A stretch of DNA of 43,831 bases from Actinomycetota bacterium (GTDB lineage Bacteria > Actinomycetota > Actinomycetes > Actinomycetales > Microbacteriaceae). This document shows, one piece after another, positions 35,034 to 43,511 of this stretch. Where the stretch lies: NCBI GenBank assembly GCA_009703455.1, contig WLGB01000006.1, forward strand, positions 1 through 43,831, written 5' to 3'. The notes beneath the pieces were generated by a model, which saw nothing but the letters and a program-made list of their open reading frames with translations, did not search any database and was not told the DNA's origin. The position numbers and the translations under genes were made by a program. Numbering within the stretch: the stretch's first letter is position 1; each line of letters opens with the position of its first letter.

Positions 35034-36719
35034 ATGGCCACGCTAACCGAAACTCGCCCTTATGGCGGATCTAACCTTCCCGGTGAGAGAAAAAAGACCA
35101 AGGGGCAAATTCTGGTTGATTGGCTGACCACCACCGACCACAAGAAAATCGGCTATCTGTATCTGATTACATCCTTCATTTACTTCCTGATTGCCGGAGT
35201 AATGGCCCTGGTTATTCGCGCCCAGCTAGCAGCACCCGGCCTTGATATTGTTCAGACTAAGGAACAGTACAACCAACTCTTCACCATGCACGGCACCATC
35301 ATGCTCTTGATGTTTGCTACTCCGTTGTTTGCCGGTTTTGCAAACGTCCTCATGCCGGTTCAGATTGGGGCACCCGACGTAGCGTTCCCGCGATTGAACG
35401 CCATTGCTTATTGGTTCTACTTCTTCGGTTCCTTTATTGCGGTGTCTGGGTTCTTTACTCCCCAGGGAGCTGCATCGTTTGGTTGGTTTGCATATGCGCC
35501 GTTATCCAATACAACCTTTTCGCCGGGAATAGGCGGGGACTTGTGGGTCTTTGGACTTGCGCTAGCGGGTTTTGGAACCATTATGGGTGGAGTTAACTTC
35601 ATCACCACGATTTTGACCATGCGTGCACCTGGAATGACCATGTTCCGGATGCCGATTTTCACCTGGAACACACTGGTCACTTCGATTCTGGTGATTATGT
35701 GTTTCCCACCTCTTGCGGCAGCGCTTTTTGCTCTCGGCGCCGATCGTCGTTTTGACGCTCACATATTTGATCCCGCCAACGGCGGAGCAATGTTGTGGCA
35801 GCACTTGTTCTGGTTCTTTGGCCACCCAGAGGTCTACATCATCGCACTTCCATTTTTCGGAATCGTGTCTGAGATATTCCCAGTGTTCAGCCGCAAGCCA
35901 GTGTTTGGTTACAAAACATTGGTCTATGCAACCATCGCCATCGCCGCCTTATCGATGACCGTTTGGGCTCACCACATGTACGTCACTGGATCAGTTCTGC
36001 TGCCGTTTTTTGCGTTTACCACGATGCTTATTGCTGTTCCCACTGGTGTGAAAATATTCAACTGGATTGGAACTATGTGGCGGGGCTCAATTACTTTTGA
36101 AACACCAATGCTTTGGAGCTTGGGCTTTTTGACAACTTTTGTTTTCGGAGGCCTAACCGGAGTAATTCTTGCGTCACCTGTTCTTGACTTCCATTTATCA
36201 GATAGCTACTTCGTAGTAGCTCATTTCCATTACGTAGTGTTTGGAACTGTAGTGTTTGCAATGTTTGCAGGCTTTTTCTTCTGGTGGCCAAAGATGACAG
36301 GAAAGATGCTTAATGAACGGCTGGGCTACATCCAGTTCTGGCTCACATTCTTCGGTTTCCATATCACATTCTTGATCCAGCATTGGCTCGGTGTGATTGG
36401 TATGCCTCGCCGCTACGCCACATACTTACCGGAGGATGGCTTTGGCTGGATGAACGCAGTTTCATCGGCGGGCTCAGTTCTGCTAGCACTGTCGATGATT
36501 CCGTTCCTTTGGAATGTGTACATCACTGCTCGTAGTGCTCCACGCGTGACCCTTGATGACCCATGGGGCTACGGCCGAAGTTTAGAGTGGGCCACTTCAA
36601 CGCCTTTTCCTCGTCACAACTTCCATTCCATGCCTCGAATTCGCTCTGAGTCTCCGGCCTTCGATCTCCACTACCCCGATTACGCAGCTCCTGAAGCCAA
36701 AGCGTCGGCAAAGAGGTAA
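35034..36719 (+). CDS. ctaD: Cytochrome c oxidase subunit I
   Basis: Catalytic subunit of the aa3 oxidase, 561 residues with about 12 membrane helices, carrying heme a and the heme a3-CuB centre where oxygen is reduced. Clear motifs are [15 protein letters not shown] at the N-terminus, [14 protein letters not shown] (heme a ligand His), [15 protein letters not shown] (CuB His with the cross-linked Tyr), WAHHMYVTG (CuB His pair) and [11 protein letters not shown] (heme a3 and heme a His). The C-terminal tail is Pro- and Ala-rich. It is 5 nt after ctaC and 3 nt before ctaF. In M. tuberculosis ctaD lies elsewhere; here it is joined to ctaC. Confidence 0.98.
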   Translation: MATLTETRPYGGSNLPGERKKTKGQILVDWLTTTDHKKIGYLYLITSFIYFLIAGVMALVIRAQLAAPGLDIVQTKEQYNQLFTMHGTIMLLMFATPLFAGFANVLMPVQIGAPDVAFPRLNAIAYWFYFFGSFIAVSGFFTPQGAASFGWFAYAPLSNTTFSPGIGGDLWVFGLALAGFGTIMGGVNFITTILTMRAPGMTMFRMPIFTWNTLVTSILVIMCFPPLAAALFALGADRRFDAHIFDPANGGAMLWQHLFWFFGHPEVYIIALPFFGIVSEIFPVFSRKPVFGYKTLVYATIAIAALSMTVWAHHMYVTGSVLLPFFAFTTMLIAVPTGVKIFNWIGTMWRGSITFETPMLWSLGFLTTFVFGGLTGVILASPVLDFHLSDSYFVVAHFHYVVFGTVVFAMFAGFFFWWPKMTGKMLNERLGYIQFWLTFFGFHITFLIQHWLGVIGMPRRYATYLPEDGFGWMNAVSSAGSVLLALSMIPFLWNVYITARSAPRVTLDDPWGYGRSLEWATSTPFPRHNFHSMPRIRSESPAFDLHYPDYAAPEAKASAKR

Positions 36720-36722
36720 AAC

Positions 36723-37136
36723 ATGAGAGCAAATTACTTACTCTGGATCATTCTGACTGTGTTCTATGCCGTCGTGACCGCCGGTTATCACCTCTGGTGG
36801 TCTCTGACACATGATGGTTGGGAGCCAATCGGAACTTCGGCTTTAGCCATGCTTACCTTTATGAGTGCATTCCTGGCTTTCTATCTTTGGAAGACAGCTA
36901 ATACACAGGGCGAGGTTCCTGAGGACCGACTAGATGCCAACATTGAAGACGGCGAATCTGAAATTGGTTTTTACTCGCCTTGGAGTTGGTGGCCTTTTTA
37001 CCTCGGTCTAACAGCAGCTTTGGCATTTGCTTCCCTGGCCATCGGCTGGTGGGTCACGTTCATAGCTGTTCCTCTTGGAATCGTTGGAATCATTGGCTAC
37101 GTATTCGAACACAGCCGCGGTCAGTTCGCGCACTAG
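36723..37136 (+). CDS. ctaF: Cytochrome c oxidase subunit IV, actinobacterial type
   Basis: Small membrane subunit of 137 residues with four hydrophobic segments (about 5-27, 34-56, 84-104 and 108-126). It has the actinobacterial subunit IV features: YLLWIILTVFYAVVTAGY, YLWKTANTQG, the acidic loop PEDRLDANIEDGESEIGFYSPWSWWP (seen as EDRLDANIEDGESE followed by GFYSPWSWWP) and a C-terminal FEHSRGQFAH. It helps assemble the oxidase within the bcc-aa3 supercomplex. ATG 36723 follows AAAGAGG, three bases after the ctaD stop, so it is the last gene of the ctaCDF unit. Confidence 0.95.
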   Translation: MRANYLLWIILTVFYAVVTAGYHLWWSLTHDGWEPIGTSALAMLTFMSAFLAFYLWKTANTQGEVPEDRLDANIEDGESEIGFYSPWSWWPFYLGLTAALAFASLAIGWWVTFIAVPLGIVGIIGYVFEHSRGQFAH

Positions 37137-37239
37137 TCCAGTCTTTGTAAAAAGAAGAGCCACAGAACAGCACACTTCTGGCAGGCTGAATTGAAGGCAA
37201 TTAAATTGAAGTTGCTAGCCAAGAACATAGGAGAAAACC

Positions 37240-37635
37240 ATGCCAGCCGATAAGAAGATCTCTTCTGGAGGACCCTGGGAGTCATCTGTGGGATATTCCA
37301 GAGCAACAGTTGCTGGGCCATTTATTCACGTGTCCGGATCAACCGCTACCGTCGATGGCAATGTTCAATGCGTAGGTGATGCTTATGGTCAAGCCCACCT
37401 CGCCTTCAAAGTTATTGAGAGAGCTCTTGCAGTGGGCGGCCACACGCTTTCTGATATTGTTCGCACCAGAATATACTTGGCTAACCCGGAAGATATGGAT
37501 GCGGTAGGCAAGGCCCACGGGGAGCTGTTTTCTGACATTCGGCCTGCTGCGACAATGCTTGCAGGCATCAAGTTCATAAATCCCCAAATGCTAGTCGAAA
37601 TAGAGGCGGATTCCTACAAGCCTATAAGCTCCTAA
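37240..37635 (+). CDS. RidA-family protein lacking the catalytic arginine
   Basis: Protein of 131 residues with the RidA/YjgF trimeric fold: VGYSRATVAGPFIHVSGST, the AHLAFKVIERAL helix, RTRIYLANPEDMDAVG and the C-terminal MLVEIEADSY. Archetypal RidA deaminates reactive enamines and imines using an Arg in P-A-R-S/T. Here that position reads P-A-A-T (A104), so deaminase activity is doubtful, as in several non-RidA subgroups of the family. The role is unknown. ATG 37240 follows TAGGAGAAAACC. It is separated from ctaF by about 100 bp and ends at a bidirectional terminator. Confidence 0.9.
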   Translation: MPADKKISSGGPWESSVGYSRATVAGPFIHVSGSTATVDGNVQCVGDAYGQAHLAFKVIERALAVGGHTLSDIVRTRIYLANPEDMDAVGKAHGELFSDIRPAATMLAGIKFINPQMLVEIEADSYKPISS

Positions 37636-37642
37636 GTCCAAA

Positions 37643-37680
37643 AAAATCCCCCAACCATTTAGGTGAGGGGGATTTTGTTT
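37643..37680. terminator. Bidirectional intrinsic terminator (RidA / qcrB)
   Basis: Perfect 10-bp stem AAAATCCCCC (37643-37652) / GGGGGATTTT (37667-37676), 14-nt loop. T residues follow on the plus strand (TTTTGTTTTT) and a run of A before it supplies the T-tract for the minus strand. It sits between two convergent genes, 8 nt after the RidA-family stop and 6 nt before the qcrB stop. Confidence 0.93.
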
Positions 37681-37685
37681 TTGGC

Positions 37686-39329
37686 TTACTTGGTCAACTG
37701 CTCCTGATTGCTTGTTGCAATTGCAGGGGAGTGGTCGTGGGACTGAGCCTCAGTTAGCTCAGACTGTGTCACAGGTGCAATCCGGTCCTCGAAGTAAAGT
37801 CTTGAGAGTGCAGCGCGGACACGGCTTCCAACGGTAATCTTTCCCTTTTTGTTCGGGCGAACAACAGTTGGACGATAGTCCTTGAAGTCCACCAGTTTGT
37901 ACATCTCAAATTTGTCCAGTGGCTCGTGCACCTCGATGTATTCACCATGGGGCAGACGAACAATACGTCCCGTCTCTCGGCCATGCAACACAATTTCCCT
38001 GTCCTTGCGCTGCAGTGACAGGCAAGTGCGCTTTGTTATGACGTAGGCTGCGAATGGTCCCACAATCAGCATGATTTGCATAACAGTAAGCACGTGGTTG
38101 AGAGACATTTTAAAGAAAGTCGCAATTAGGTCAGTAGATGCAGCCGCCCAGAGTACCCCGTAGAAAGTGACTCCGGCAGCCCCGATGCCAGTGCGGGTTG
38201 GAGCGTTCCTTGGTCGGTCCAGAACGTGGTGCTCTCTCTTGTCTGCAGTGACCCAAGCTTCAATAAACGGGTATGCCGCCACCAGAGCAAGAAACACCAA
38301 ACTCCCAACTAATGGAATCAGGACACCCATTGGATAGGTGTGACCTAGGAATGCGATGTCCAAGTGGCTTGGAGCAAGTCTTAGAGCTCCATCTAGCCAG
38401 CCGATGTACCAGTCGGGCTGAGTTCCTGCCGAGACGGGGGAGGGGTCATATGGGCCGTAGTTCCAAATCGGGTTCACTGTGAAGGTTGCTGAGATCAGCA
38501 TGACAACACCAAAGACGATGAAGAAAAATCCTCCAGCCTTAGCCACGTAAACGGGCATCAGTGGGTAGCCAACCACGTTCTCGTCTGTGCGGCCAGGGCC
38601 CGAGTAGTGCGTGTGCTTGTGAATAACAACCATAAACAAGTGAATGGCAATAAATATCAAGATAAGTGCTGGAACTAGCAGAATGTGTAGACCATAAAGT
38701 CTTGCAACAATTTCAGTTCCTGGGAACTCTCCACCGAACAAGCCGGAGGAGATGCTGGTACCTATGACTGGAATTCCCTTGATCATTCCATCAATAATTC
38801 GCAGTCCGTTTCCAGAGAGTAGATCATCTGGGAGTGAGTAGCCAGTGAATCCGGCAGCCATTCCAAGAACAAACAGCATAAAACCAACTAACCAGTTGAT
38901 CTCACGAGGCTTGCGGAACGCTCCAGTGAAGAACACCCGGAGCATATGAAGTCCCGCTGCTGCCACGAATAAAAGAGCAGACCAGTGATGAGCCTGACGC
39001 ATGAGCATTCCGCCACGTATCTCAAAGGATATATCCAGACTTGATGCGTATGCAATTGACATCTGAGTTCCCTTGAGCGGAACATAAGAGCCGTCATAAA
39101 AAACTTCAGTCATGGATGGCTGATAGAAGAAGGTCAAAAAAGTTCCAGAGATCAGTAGGATCACAAAGCTGTAGAGTGCAACCTCTCCAAGCATGAAGGA
39201 CCAGTGGTCAGGGAAGACTTTACGGCCGAAGCTCTTTAGAATGCCTCCAATACCTACGCGTTCGTCAAGGTAATTCGCCGTTGCGGCCAGGGCTCCGCCT
39301 TGCTTTTTTTCGGTGACTACTGTGCTCAT
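37686..39329 (-). CDS. qcrB: Cytochrome bc complex cytochrome b subunit QcrB
   Basis: Cytochrome b of about 547 residues, the quinol-oxidising subunit of the bcc complex. The core has about eight membrane helices, with heme ligand His pairs in RQAHHWSALLFVAAAGLHML and YGLHILLVPAL...AIHLFM. PDWYIGWLDGALR and the Qo-site region follow. An actinobacterial C-terminal extension carries a cytoplasmic tail ending EEQLTK-like (NQEQLTK). I chose ATG 39329 (MSTVVTEKK), preceded by GGGAGCG, which lies in the end of qcrA. The tracked TTG at 39344 is upstream of that site. It starts 2 nt after the qcrA stop and ends beside the bidirectional terminator. Confidence 0.96.
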   Translation of the reverse strand: MSTVVTEKKQGGALAATANYLDERVGIGGILKSFGRKVFPDHWSFMLGEVALYSFVILLISGTFLTFFYQPSMTEVFYDGSYVPLKGTQMSIAYASSLDISFEIRGGMLMRQAHHWSALLFVAAAGLHMLRVFFTGAFRKPREINWLVGFMLFVLGMAAGFTGYSLPDDLLSGNGLRIIDGMIKGIPVIGTSISSGLFGGEFPGTEIVARLYGLHILLVPALILIFIAIHLFMVVIHKHTHYSGPGRTDENVVGYPLMPVYVAKAGGFFFIVFGVVMLISATFTVNPIWNYGPYDPSPVSAGTQPDWYIGWLDGALRLAPSHLDIAFLGHTYPMGVLIPLVGSLVFLALVAAYPFIEAWVTADKREHHVLDRPRNAPTRTGIGAAGVTFYGVLWAAASTDLIATFFKMSLNHVLTVMQIMLIVGPFAAYVITKRTCLSLQRKDREIVLHGRETGRIVRLPHGEYIEVHEPLDKFEMYKLVDFKDYRPTVVRPNKKGKITVGSRVRAALSRLYFEDRIAPVTQSELTEAQSHDHSPAIATSNQEQLTK

Positions 39330-39331
39330 TT

Positions 39332-40375
39332 TTAACGCTCCCAAAAACTAGGGCCGACGGGTTCGAGGAAATCACTCTGGGCGATTAGGTATCCTTCCGC
39401 ATCTACCGCGATTGGTAGTTGAGGCAGGGGACGAGATGCTGGACCGAAAACAACCCTGCAGTGCTCGGTGACGTCAAATGTTGACTGGTGGCAAGGGCAG
39501 AGCAAGTGGTGTGTGTGCTGTTCGTAGAGTGCCACAGGGCATCCAACGTGTGTACAAATCTTTGAGTAAGCGACGATCCCGTCGTAGGACCAGCCTTTGC
39601 GGTCTTCGGCTTCATTCAAGCTTTCTTGGTTTAGCCGAACCAACAAAACTGCAGCCTTTGCTTTTTCCTCGAGCTTGTGCTCATGCATCTCCGACAAGCC
39701 CTCAGGGATAACGTGGAATACCGATCCAAGGGTGACGTCTGATGCCTTGATTGGAACTCCGGTCGGGTCTTTAGTCAACCTGGTTCCAGCTTTCCACATC
39801 GTCTGCCGAAGCGAGTTGCCGACCTGAGGTCCCAAGTCTCCGAAAACGATGAGTGCAGGCAGTGGGAAAAGAGCAAGTGCTCCATACAAAGTTCTGCGGA
39901 TCAGTTTTCTTCTGCTGAAACCTGACTCGGAGTCGGCAAGTTTGACAATCTCCACAGCCTTCGCGCGCACTTCCTCGCTTCCGCGCGTTTGATGACGAGC
40001 CTCGGTTACCTCGAAGTCAGGCATCAAGGTCTTGGCCCAGTGCACAGCACCGATTCCAATTCCAAGTAGTGAAAGTGTCATACCAAGGCCTAGGAAAAGA
40101 TTGTTAGCTCTAACTGTTGCTAGGTCTTCGGTTATTGGGAAAGCCACGTAGGCCCAGAGGGCGAAGAAACTTCCTACAACTGATGCCAAAAATAGTGCGG
40201 CGACTTGACGCTCGGCGTTTTTGGCTTTGGCAGGGCTTTTATCAGTCATTCGGACGCGGTGAGGCTCAAGACCTGGGTCCTTAATCTTGTCCGGCGGAAG
40301 TACCGCCAAACCGGATTCGAAGTCGTGCTCGAAGCCTTCGGCTTCTGAGCCCTTCTCTAAGTCCTTACCTGCCAA
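39332..40375 (-). CDS. qcrA: Rieske iron-sulfur protein QcrA
   Basis: Rieske subunit of 347 residues, the actinobacterial form with three membrane helices (about 58-78, 93-113 and 160-180) rather than one. The [2Fe-2S] ligands are C274 and H276 (CTHVGCP, with structural C279) and C293/C295 with H296 (CPCHQSTF); the second structural Cys of the disulfide pair is C295-type in CPCH. It moves an electron from quinol to the cytochrome c subunit. The start is TTG 40375, with AAGGAG eight bases upstream. It lies 15 nt downstream of qcrC and 2 nt before the qcrB start. Confidence 0.95.
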   Translation of the reverse strand: MAGKDLEKGSEAEGFEHDFESGLAVLPPDKIKDPGLEPHRVRMTDKSPAKAKNAERQVAALFLASVVGSFFALWAYVAFPITEDLATVRANNLFLGLGMTLSLLGIGIGAVHWAKTLMPDFEVTEARHQTRGSEEVRAKAVEIVKLADSESGFSRRKLIRRTLYGALALFPLPALIVFGDLGPQVGNSLRQTMWKAGTRLTKDPTGVPIKASDVTLGSVFHVIPEGLSEMHEHKLEEKAKAAVLLVRLNQESLNEAEDRKGWSYDGIVAYSKICTHVGCPVALYEQHTHHLLCPCHQSTFDVTEHCRVVFGPASRPLPQLPIAVDAEGYLIAQSDFLEPVGPSFWER

Positions 40376-40390
40376 TTAGCTTTCTCCTTA

Positions 40391-41179
40391 TTAGTTTGAC
40401 TTGGCGCCGAGCCACACGGTGATGGCAATAATTAGTCCAAGACCAAAAATCCAAACAAACAAACCTTCGGCCACCGGCCCCAAACTTCCAAGTTCATACC
40501 CACCGGCGGACCCATTTTCATCAATGTAAGCCAGGTAAGTGATGATGTCCTGCTTGTCCTCTGGGGTGAGGTTCGCATCGTTGAAAACCGGCATGTTCTG
40601 CGGGCCGATAACCATGGCCTCGTAAATGTGCTTTGCACTGGAGCCTTCTAGAGAGGGGGCATACTTACCCTCGGTTAGCGCTCCACCAGCTCCAACTGCG
40701 TTGTGACACATGGCACAGTTGATTCTAAAAAGCTCGCCTCCATGGCTTGCATCGCCAGTGGCCTCCAAATACTGTGCTTCTGGAATCGCAGGCCCTGGAG
40801 CTAAGGAAGCCACGTAAGCTGCCATCAGAGAGATTTGATCTTCAGTGAACTGCACTTTTTTCTTTGGAAGTTGTGGTCCCGAACCTTGACCGGGCATACG
40901 TCCGGTTCCAACTTGGAAATCAACTGCAGCTGCTCCAACACCTATCAAACTAGGTCCTGCGGCAGTACTTTCGGCGTTTAGGCCATGGCAGCTTGCACAG
41001 TTAGCTAGGAAAAGTTTGCGGCCTTCAGAAATTTGCTCAGCGGTGTATTCCGGGGCAACGCTGGACTCAACTACGTTTGTCGCTACTGCGTAGCCACCGC
41101 CTGAAAATAGCAATCCAGCTGCAATCACGATGGTTGCAGCCAGCGGCTTACGACGCGAACCGTTAAAGCTTTTTCTCAT
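40391..41179 (-). CDS. qcrC: Diheme cytochrome c subunit QcrC
   Basis: Membrane-anchored diheme cytochrome c of 262 residues, which replaces soluble cytochrome c in Actinobacteria. Two heme-binding motifs, CASCH (61-65) and CAMCH (155-159), define two cytochrome c domains. An N-terminal hydrophobic segment (about 12-34) acts as signal or anchor and a C-terminal membrane helix (about 238-258) follows. It relays electrons from QcrA to CtaC within the supercomplex. ATG 41179 follows a weak AAAGAAAG and lies 11 nt after ctaE. Confidence 0.96.
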   Translation of the reverse strand: MRKSFNGSRRKPLAATIVIAAGLLFSGGGYAVATNVVESSVAPEYTAEQISEGRKLFLANCASCHGLNAESTAAGPSLIGVGAAAVDFQVGTGRMPGQGSGPQLPKKKVQFTEDQISLMAAYVASLAPGPAIPEAQYLEATGDASHGGELFRINCAMCHNAVGAGGALTEGKYAPSLEGSSAKHIYEAMVIGPQNMPVFNDANLTPEDKQDIITYLAYIDENGSAGGYELGSLGPVAEGLFVWIFGLGLIIAITVWLGAKSN

Positions 41180-41190
41180 ATTCGCTTTCT

Positions 41191-41814
41191 TTACTTGAGT
41201 ACGTAGATGATCAAGAACAGGCCGATCCAGACAACATCGACAAAATGCCAGTAGTAAGAAACCACAATCGCGCCGGTTGCCTCGTAGTGGCCAAACTTTT
41301 TAGCCGCAAATGTCCTGCCGATAATTAGTAAGAACGCAATAAGTCCACCGGTCACGTGAAGAGCGTGGAAGCCAGTCGTGATATAGAAAGCGCTGCCGTA
41401 GGAATTGCTACTTAGCGTGACCCCTTCTGATACCAACATCGCGTATTCATAGACCTGACCGGCAACAAAAATTGCTCCGAGGATGTAGCTCAAGAAGAAC
41501 CACTCAACAAGGCCCCACTTCAGGGGGGAGCGCCCGGTGGCACGCGGTTGCATGCGCTCGGCGGCAAACACCCCGAACTGTGCCGTAAACGAAGAGGCCA
41601 CCAATATCAGCGTGTTTACAAGGGCAAATGGCACATTCAAGATTGCTGTGTCATTAGCCCATATCTCGGGAGCATTGGCGCGGAGGCTGAAATACATTGC
41701 GAATAGGCCCGCAAAAAACATAACTTCACTGCCAAGCCAGACGATAGTTCCGACCGAGGTAGCACTCGGACGATTGATAACTACTGAGTTTTGGGCAACG
41801 GGCATCGAAGTCAT
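41191..41814 (-). CDS. ctaE: Cytochrome c oxidase subunit III
   Basis: Oxidase subunit III of 207 residues with five membrane helices. Characteristic stretches are [24 protein letters not shown], a conserved Glu within a helix, and the C-terminal [16 protein letters not shown] and [14 protein letters not shown]. It stabilises subunit I and oxygen access. The ATG at 41814 (MTSMPVAQ) has no Shine-Dalgarno. TATCAT ends 6 nt upstream, so the ctaE-qcrC-qcrA-qcrB operon probably starts with a leaderless message. It is divergent from trpD across 82 bp, the same arrangement as Rv2192c-Rv2196 in M. tuberculosis. Confidence 0.96.
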   Translation of the reverse strand: MTSMPVAQNSVVINRPSATSVGTIVWLGSEVMFFAGLFAMYFSLRANAPEIWANDTAILNVPFALVNTLILVASSFTAQFGVFAAERMQPRATGRSPLKWGLVEWFFLSYILGAIFVAGQVYEYAMLVSEGVTLSSNSYGSAFYITTGFHALHVTGGLIAFLLIIGRTFAAKKFGHYEATGAIVVSYYWHFVDVVWIGLFLIIYVLK

Positions 41815-41820
41815 GCATTA

Positions 41821-41826
41821 ATGATA
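41821..41826 (-). promoter_or_regulatory. -10 element for leaderless ctaE-qcrCAB transcript
   Basis: TATCAT on the minus strand ends 6 nt before the ctaE ATG, and no ribosome site lies between. This fits a leaderless start for the whole respiratory operon. Inferred from spacing. Confidence 0.5.
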
Positions 41827-41884
41827 ACCCGCGAATCCGCGCCAGCTAGGCAATTTGGCCAAGGTTCATACAAGTTTTCATCAC

Positions 41885-41890
41885 TAAGCT
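41885..41890 (+). promoter_or_regulatory. -10 element for leaderless trpD transcript
   Basis: TAAGCT ends 6 nt before the trpD ATG at 41897, with GGATTT between. The GGA triplet is only 3 nt from the ATG, too near to serve as a ribosome site. A leaderless start is the simpler reading. Confidence 0.45.
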
Positions 41891-41896
41891 GGATTT

Positions 41897-42961
41897 ATGA
41901 ATCCGCAATCAAGTTGGCCAAATATTCTTGGCAAACTTATCGCCAAACATGACTTGGATCGTTCGGAAGCCAATTGGGCATTGACCCAAATCATGTCAGG
42001 CGACGCCAGCGATGCTGAAATTGCTGCCTTCATGTTGGCACTGAGGTCCAAAGGTGAAACTGTTTCTGAGCTCGCCGGTTTAGTCGATGTGATGCTCAAG
42101 CAAGCAGTGGTTTTAGATACCGGCAATGACGCACTTGATATCGTCGGTACCGGTGGGGACTTGGTTGGCACCGTAAACGTGTCGAGTATGGCTTCAATTC
42201 TTGCCGCGGCGTCAGAAATTCCTGTCATGAAGCACGGTTCCAGATCGGCATCCGGAAAAACAGGATCCTCGGAGATGCTCGAAGTCCTGGGGGTCAAATT
42301 GGACCTCACACCCCAACGGGTTGCTGATGTGTTCCTCGAGACTGGAATCACTTTCTTTTTTGCTCCAGTTTTCCATCCGGCCATGAGGCACGTTGCACCG
42401 ATTCGCAAACAGCTCGGGATTCCAACCACATTCAATTTCCTAGGTCCGCTAGCTAACCCAGCCCAGCCAATTGCAACCTCCCTGGGGGTCGCAAATCCTC
42501 TACTTGCGCCGCTGATGGCACAAGAATTGGCTGAAAGAGGCCGTTCTGGGCTGGTGTTTAGAGGGGATGATGGGCTCGACGAGCTAACCACGACCACCAC
42601 AAGCACTGTTTGGCTGGTCACCCCAGAAGGAGTTCAGCAACAGAGCCTAAATCCGGCAGATTTTCACATCAACACGGTCTCGCAAGATGCCCTAATCGGT
42701 GGCGATGCCAAACAAAACGCTCAAGTGGCACGAGATTTATTCGCAGGCAAGACCTCTGATCAACTTGGTGCGGTCCGAGACATCGTAGTTTTGAACGCCG
42801 CAGGGGGAGTAGTGGCCTACCGGGCCGCTAAGAACCCGCAGTTAGCAGGTTCAAGCCTTAAAGCCCAGTTTGACTCCGCCATCGAGCTTGTCTCAAACGC
42901 GCTAGATTCTGGCGCTGCAGCGAGCAAACTCGAACAATGGATCACTGCCACGCAAAAGTAA
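41897..42961 (+). CDS. trpD: Anthranilate phosphoribosyltransferase
   Basis: Enzyme of 354 residues that joins anthranilate to phosphoribosyl pyrophosphate in tryptophan synthesis. The PRPP-binding glycine loop is DIVGTGGDLVGTVNVSS (about 75-92), followed by VMKHGSRSASGKTGSSEMLE. The anthranilate-channel residues lie in FFFAPVFHPAMRHVAPIR, and the C-terminal metal-binding acidic pair is in GDDGLDELTT. It is isolated from other trp genes here, a placement beside the ctaE-qcr operon that is typical of Actinobacteria. No attenuator or trp leader peptide is visible upstream. Confidence 0.96.
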   Translation: MNPQSSWPNILGKLIAKHDLDRSEANWALTQIMSGDASDAEIAAFMLALRSKGETVSELAGLVDVMLKQAVVLDTGNDALDIVGTGGDLVGTVNVSSMASILAAASEIPVMKHGSRSASGKTGSSEMLEVLGVKLDLTPQRVADVFLETGITFFFAPVFHPAMRHVAPIRKQLGIPTTFNFLGPLANPAQPIATSLGVANPLLAPLMAQELAERGRSGLVFRGDDGLDELTTTTTSTVWLVTPEGVQQQSLNPADFHINTVSQDALIGGDAKQNAQVARDLFAGKTSDQLGAVRDIVVLNAAGGVVAYRAAKNPQLAGSSLKAQFDSAIELVSNALDSGAAASKLEQWITATQK

Positions 42962-43016
42962 TAATCATCTCTCAAGGTGGGAAGTGGCTATAGAGACCGG
43001 ATATTCATTACTTGAC

Positions 43017-43030
43017 ATAATGTACATTAT
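43017..43030. repeat. 14-bp perfect palindrome ATAATGTACATTAT
   Basis: A perfect inverted repeat in the 86-bp gap between the convergent trpD and Nudix genes, just after a TTGACA hexamer (43012-43017). It is AT-rich with no T-tract, so it is not a classic terminator. It could be a dimeric regulator's site or a weak hairpin; no family is recognised. Confidence 0.6.
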
Positions 43031-43047
43031 CGGCGAACGGAGTAAAG

Positions 43048-43506
43048 CTAGCCCTGTTCAACCAGTAAGTCAGCAAGACCTGGCGGGCCATAACGCTCAC
43101 CTGATTCAATAAGTGATTTAGGTTCCCACCAGCGCACCTCCAAAATGTCTCTATGTTCTTCTGTAGTCCAGAACGATCTATCAACTTCAATTTCTTCTTG
43201 AATTTGTAGTTTAAAAAAATGTGCAACGCCAGTTTCAAAATCTCCATTTGGCCAGGGTTGAACAAATTCCAACTCTGCTAGTTTTGGGCTAAATTGTGAC
43301 GCTTCCACCTTGAGCCCAGTTTCCTCAAATAGCTCGCGGCTTGCAGCCAGCAACAGCTCCTCACCGGGCTCTATACCGCCACCAGGGCTCACCCAGCGAG
43401 GTTCTAAGCCACTTTCAGGGCTCCAGTGAGACAGCATCAACAAAAACCTTCCAGACTCTGCCTGAAGCAAAATTCTGGCTGTCTCACGGTGTCGAATAAG
43501 GCTCAA
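43048..43506 (-). CDS. Nudix hydrolase
   Basis: Nudix-fold hydrolase of 152 residues. The complete Nudix box GX5EX7REUXEEXGU is present at about residues 43-65 (GGIEPGEELLLAAS then RELFEETGL), supplying the Mg-binding helix that cleaves nucleoside diphosphates linked to another group. The N-terminal part (RETARILLQAESGRFLLML) and a C-terminal VRWWEPKSL strand are typical. Substrate is unknown; an 8-oxo-dGTPase or mRNA-decapping type cannot be told apart here. The start is TTG 43506, five bases after the stop of the upstream YczE-like gene on the same strand, with AAAGGCTAGG nearby; the two are probably co-transcribed. Confidence 0.9.
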   Translation of the reverse strand: MSLIRHRETARILLQAESGRFLLMLSHWSPESGLEPRWVSPGGGIEPGEELLLAASRELFEETGLKVEASQFSPKLAELEFVQPWPNGDFETGVAHFFKLQIQEEIEVDRSFWTTEEHRDILEVRWWEPKSLIESGERYGPPGLADLLVEQG

Positions 43507-43511
43507 AACGC

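Noticed and set aside
41884-42621. A 245-residue minus-strand ORF antisense to trpD
   Set aside because: It lies wholly against a clear trpD, is rich in Ser, Pro and Thr in the way of reversed coding sequence, and shows no motif or ribosome site.
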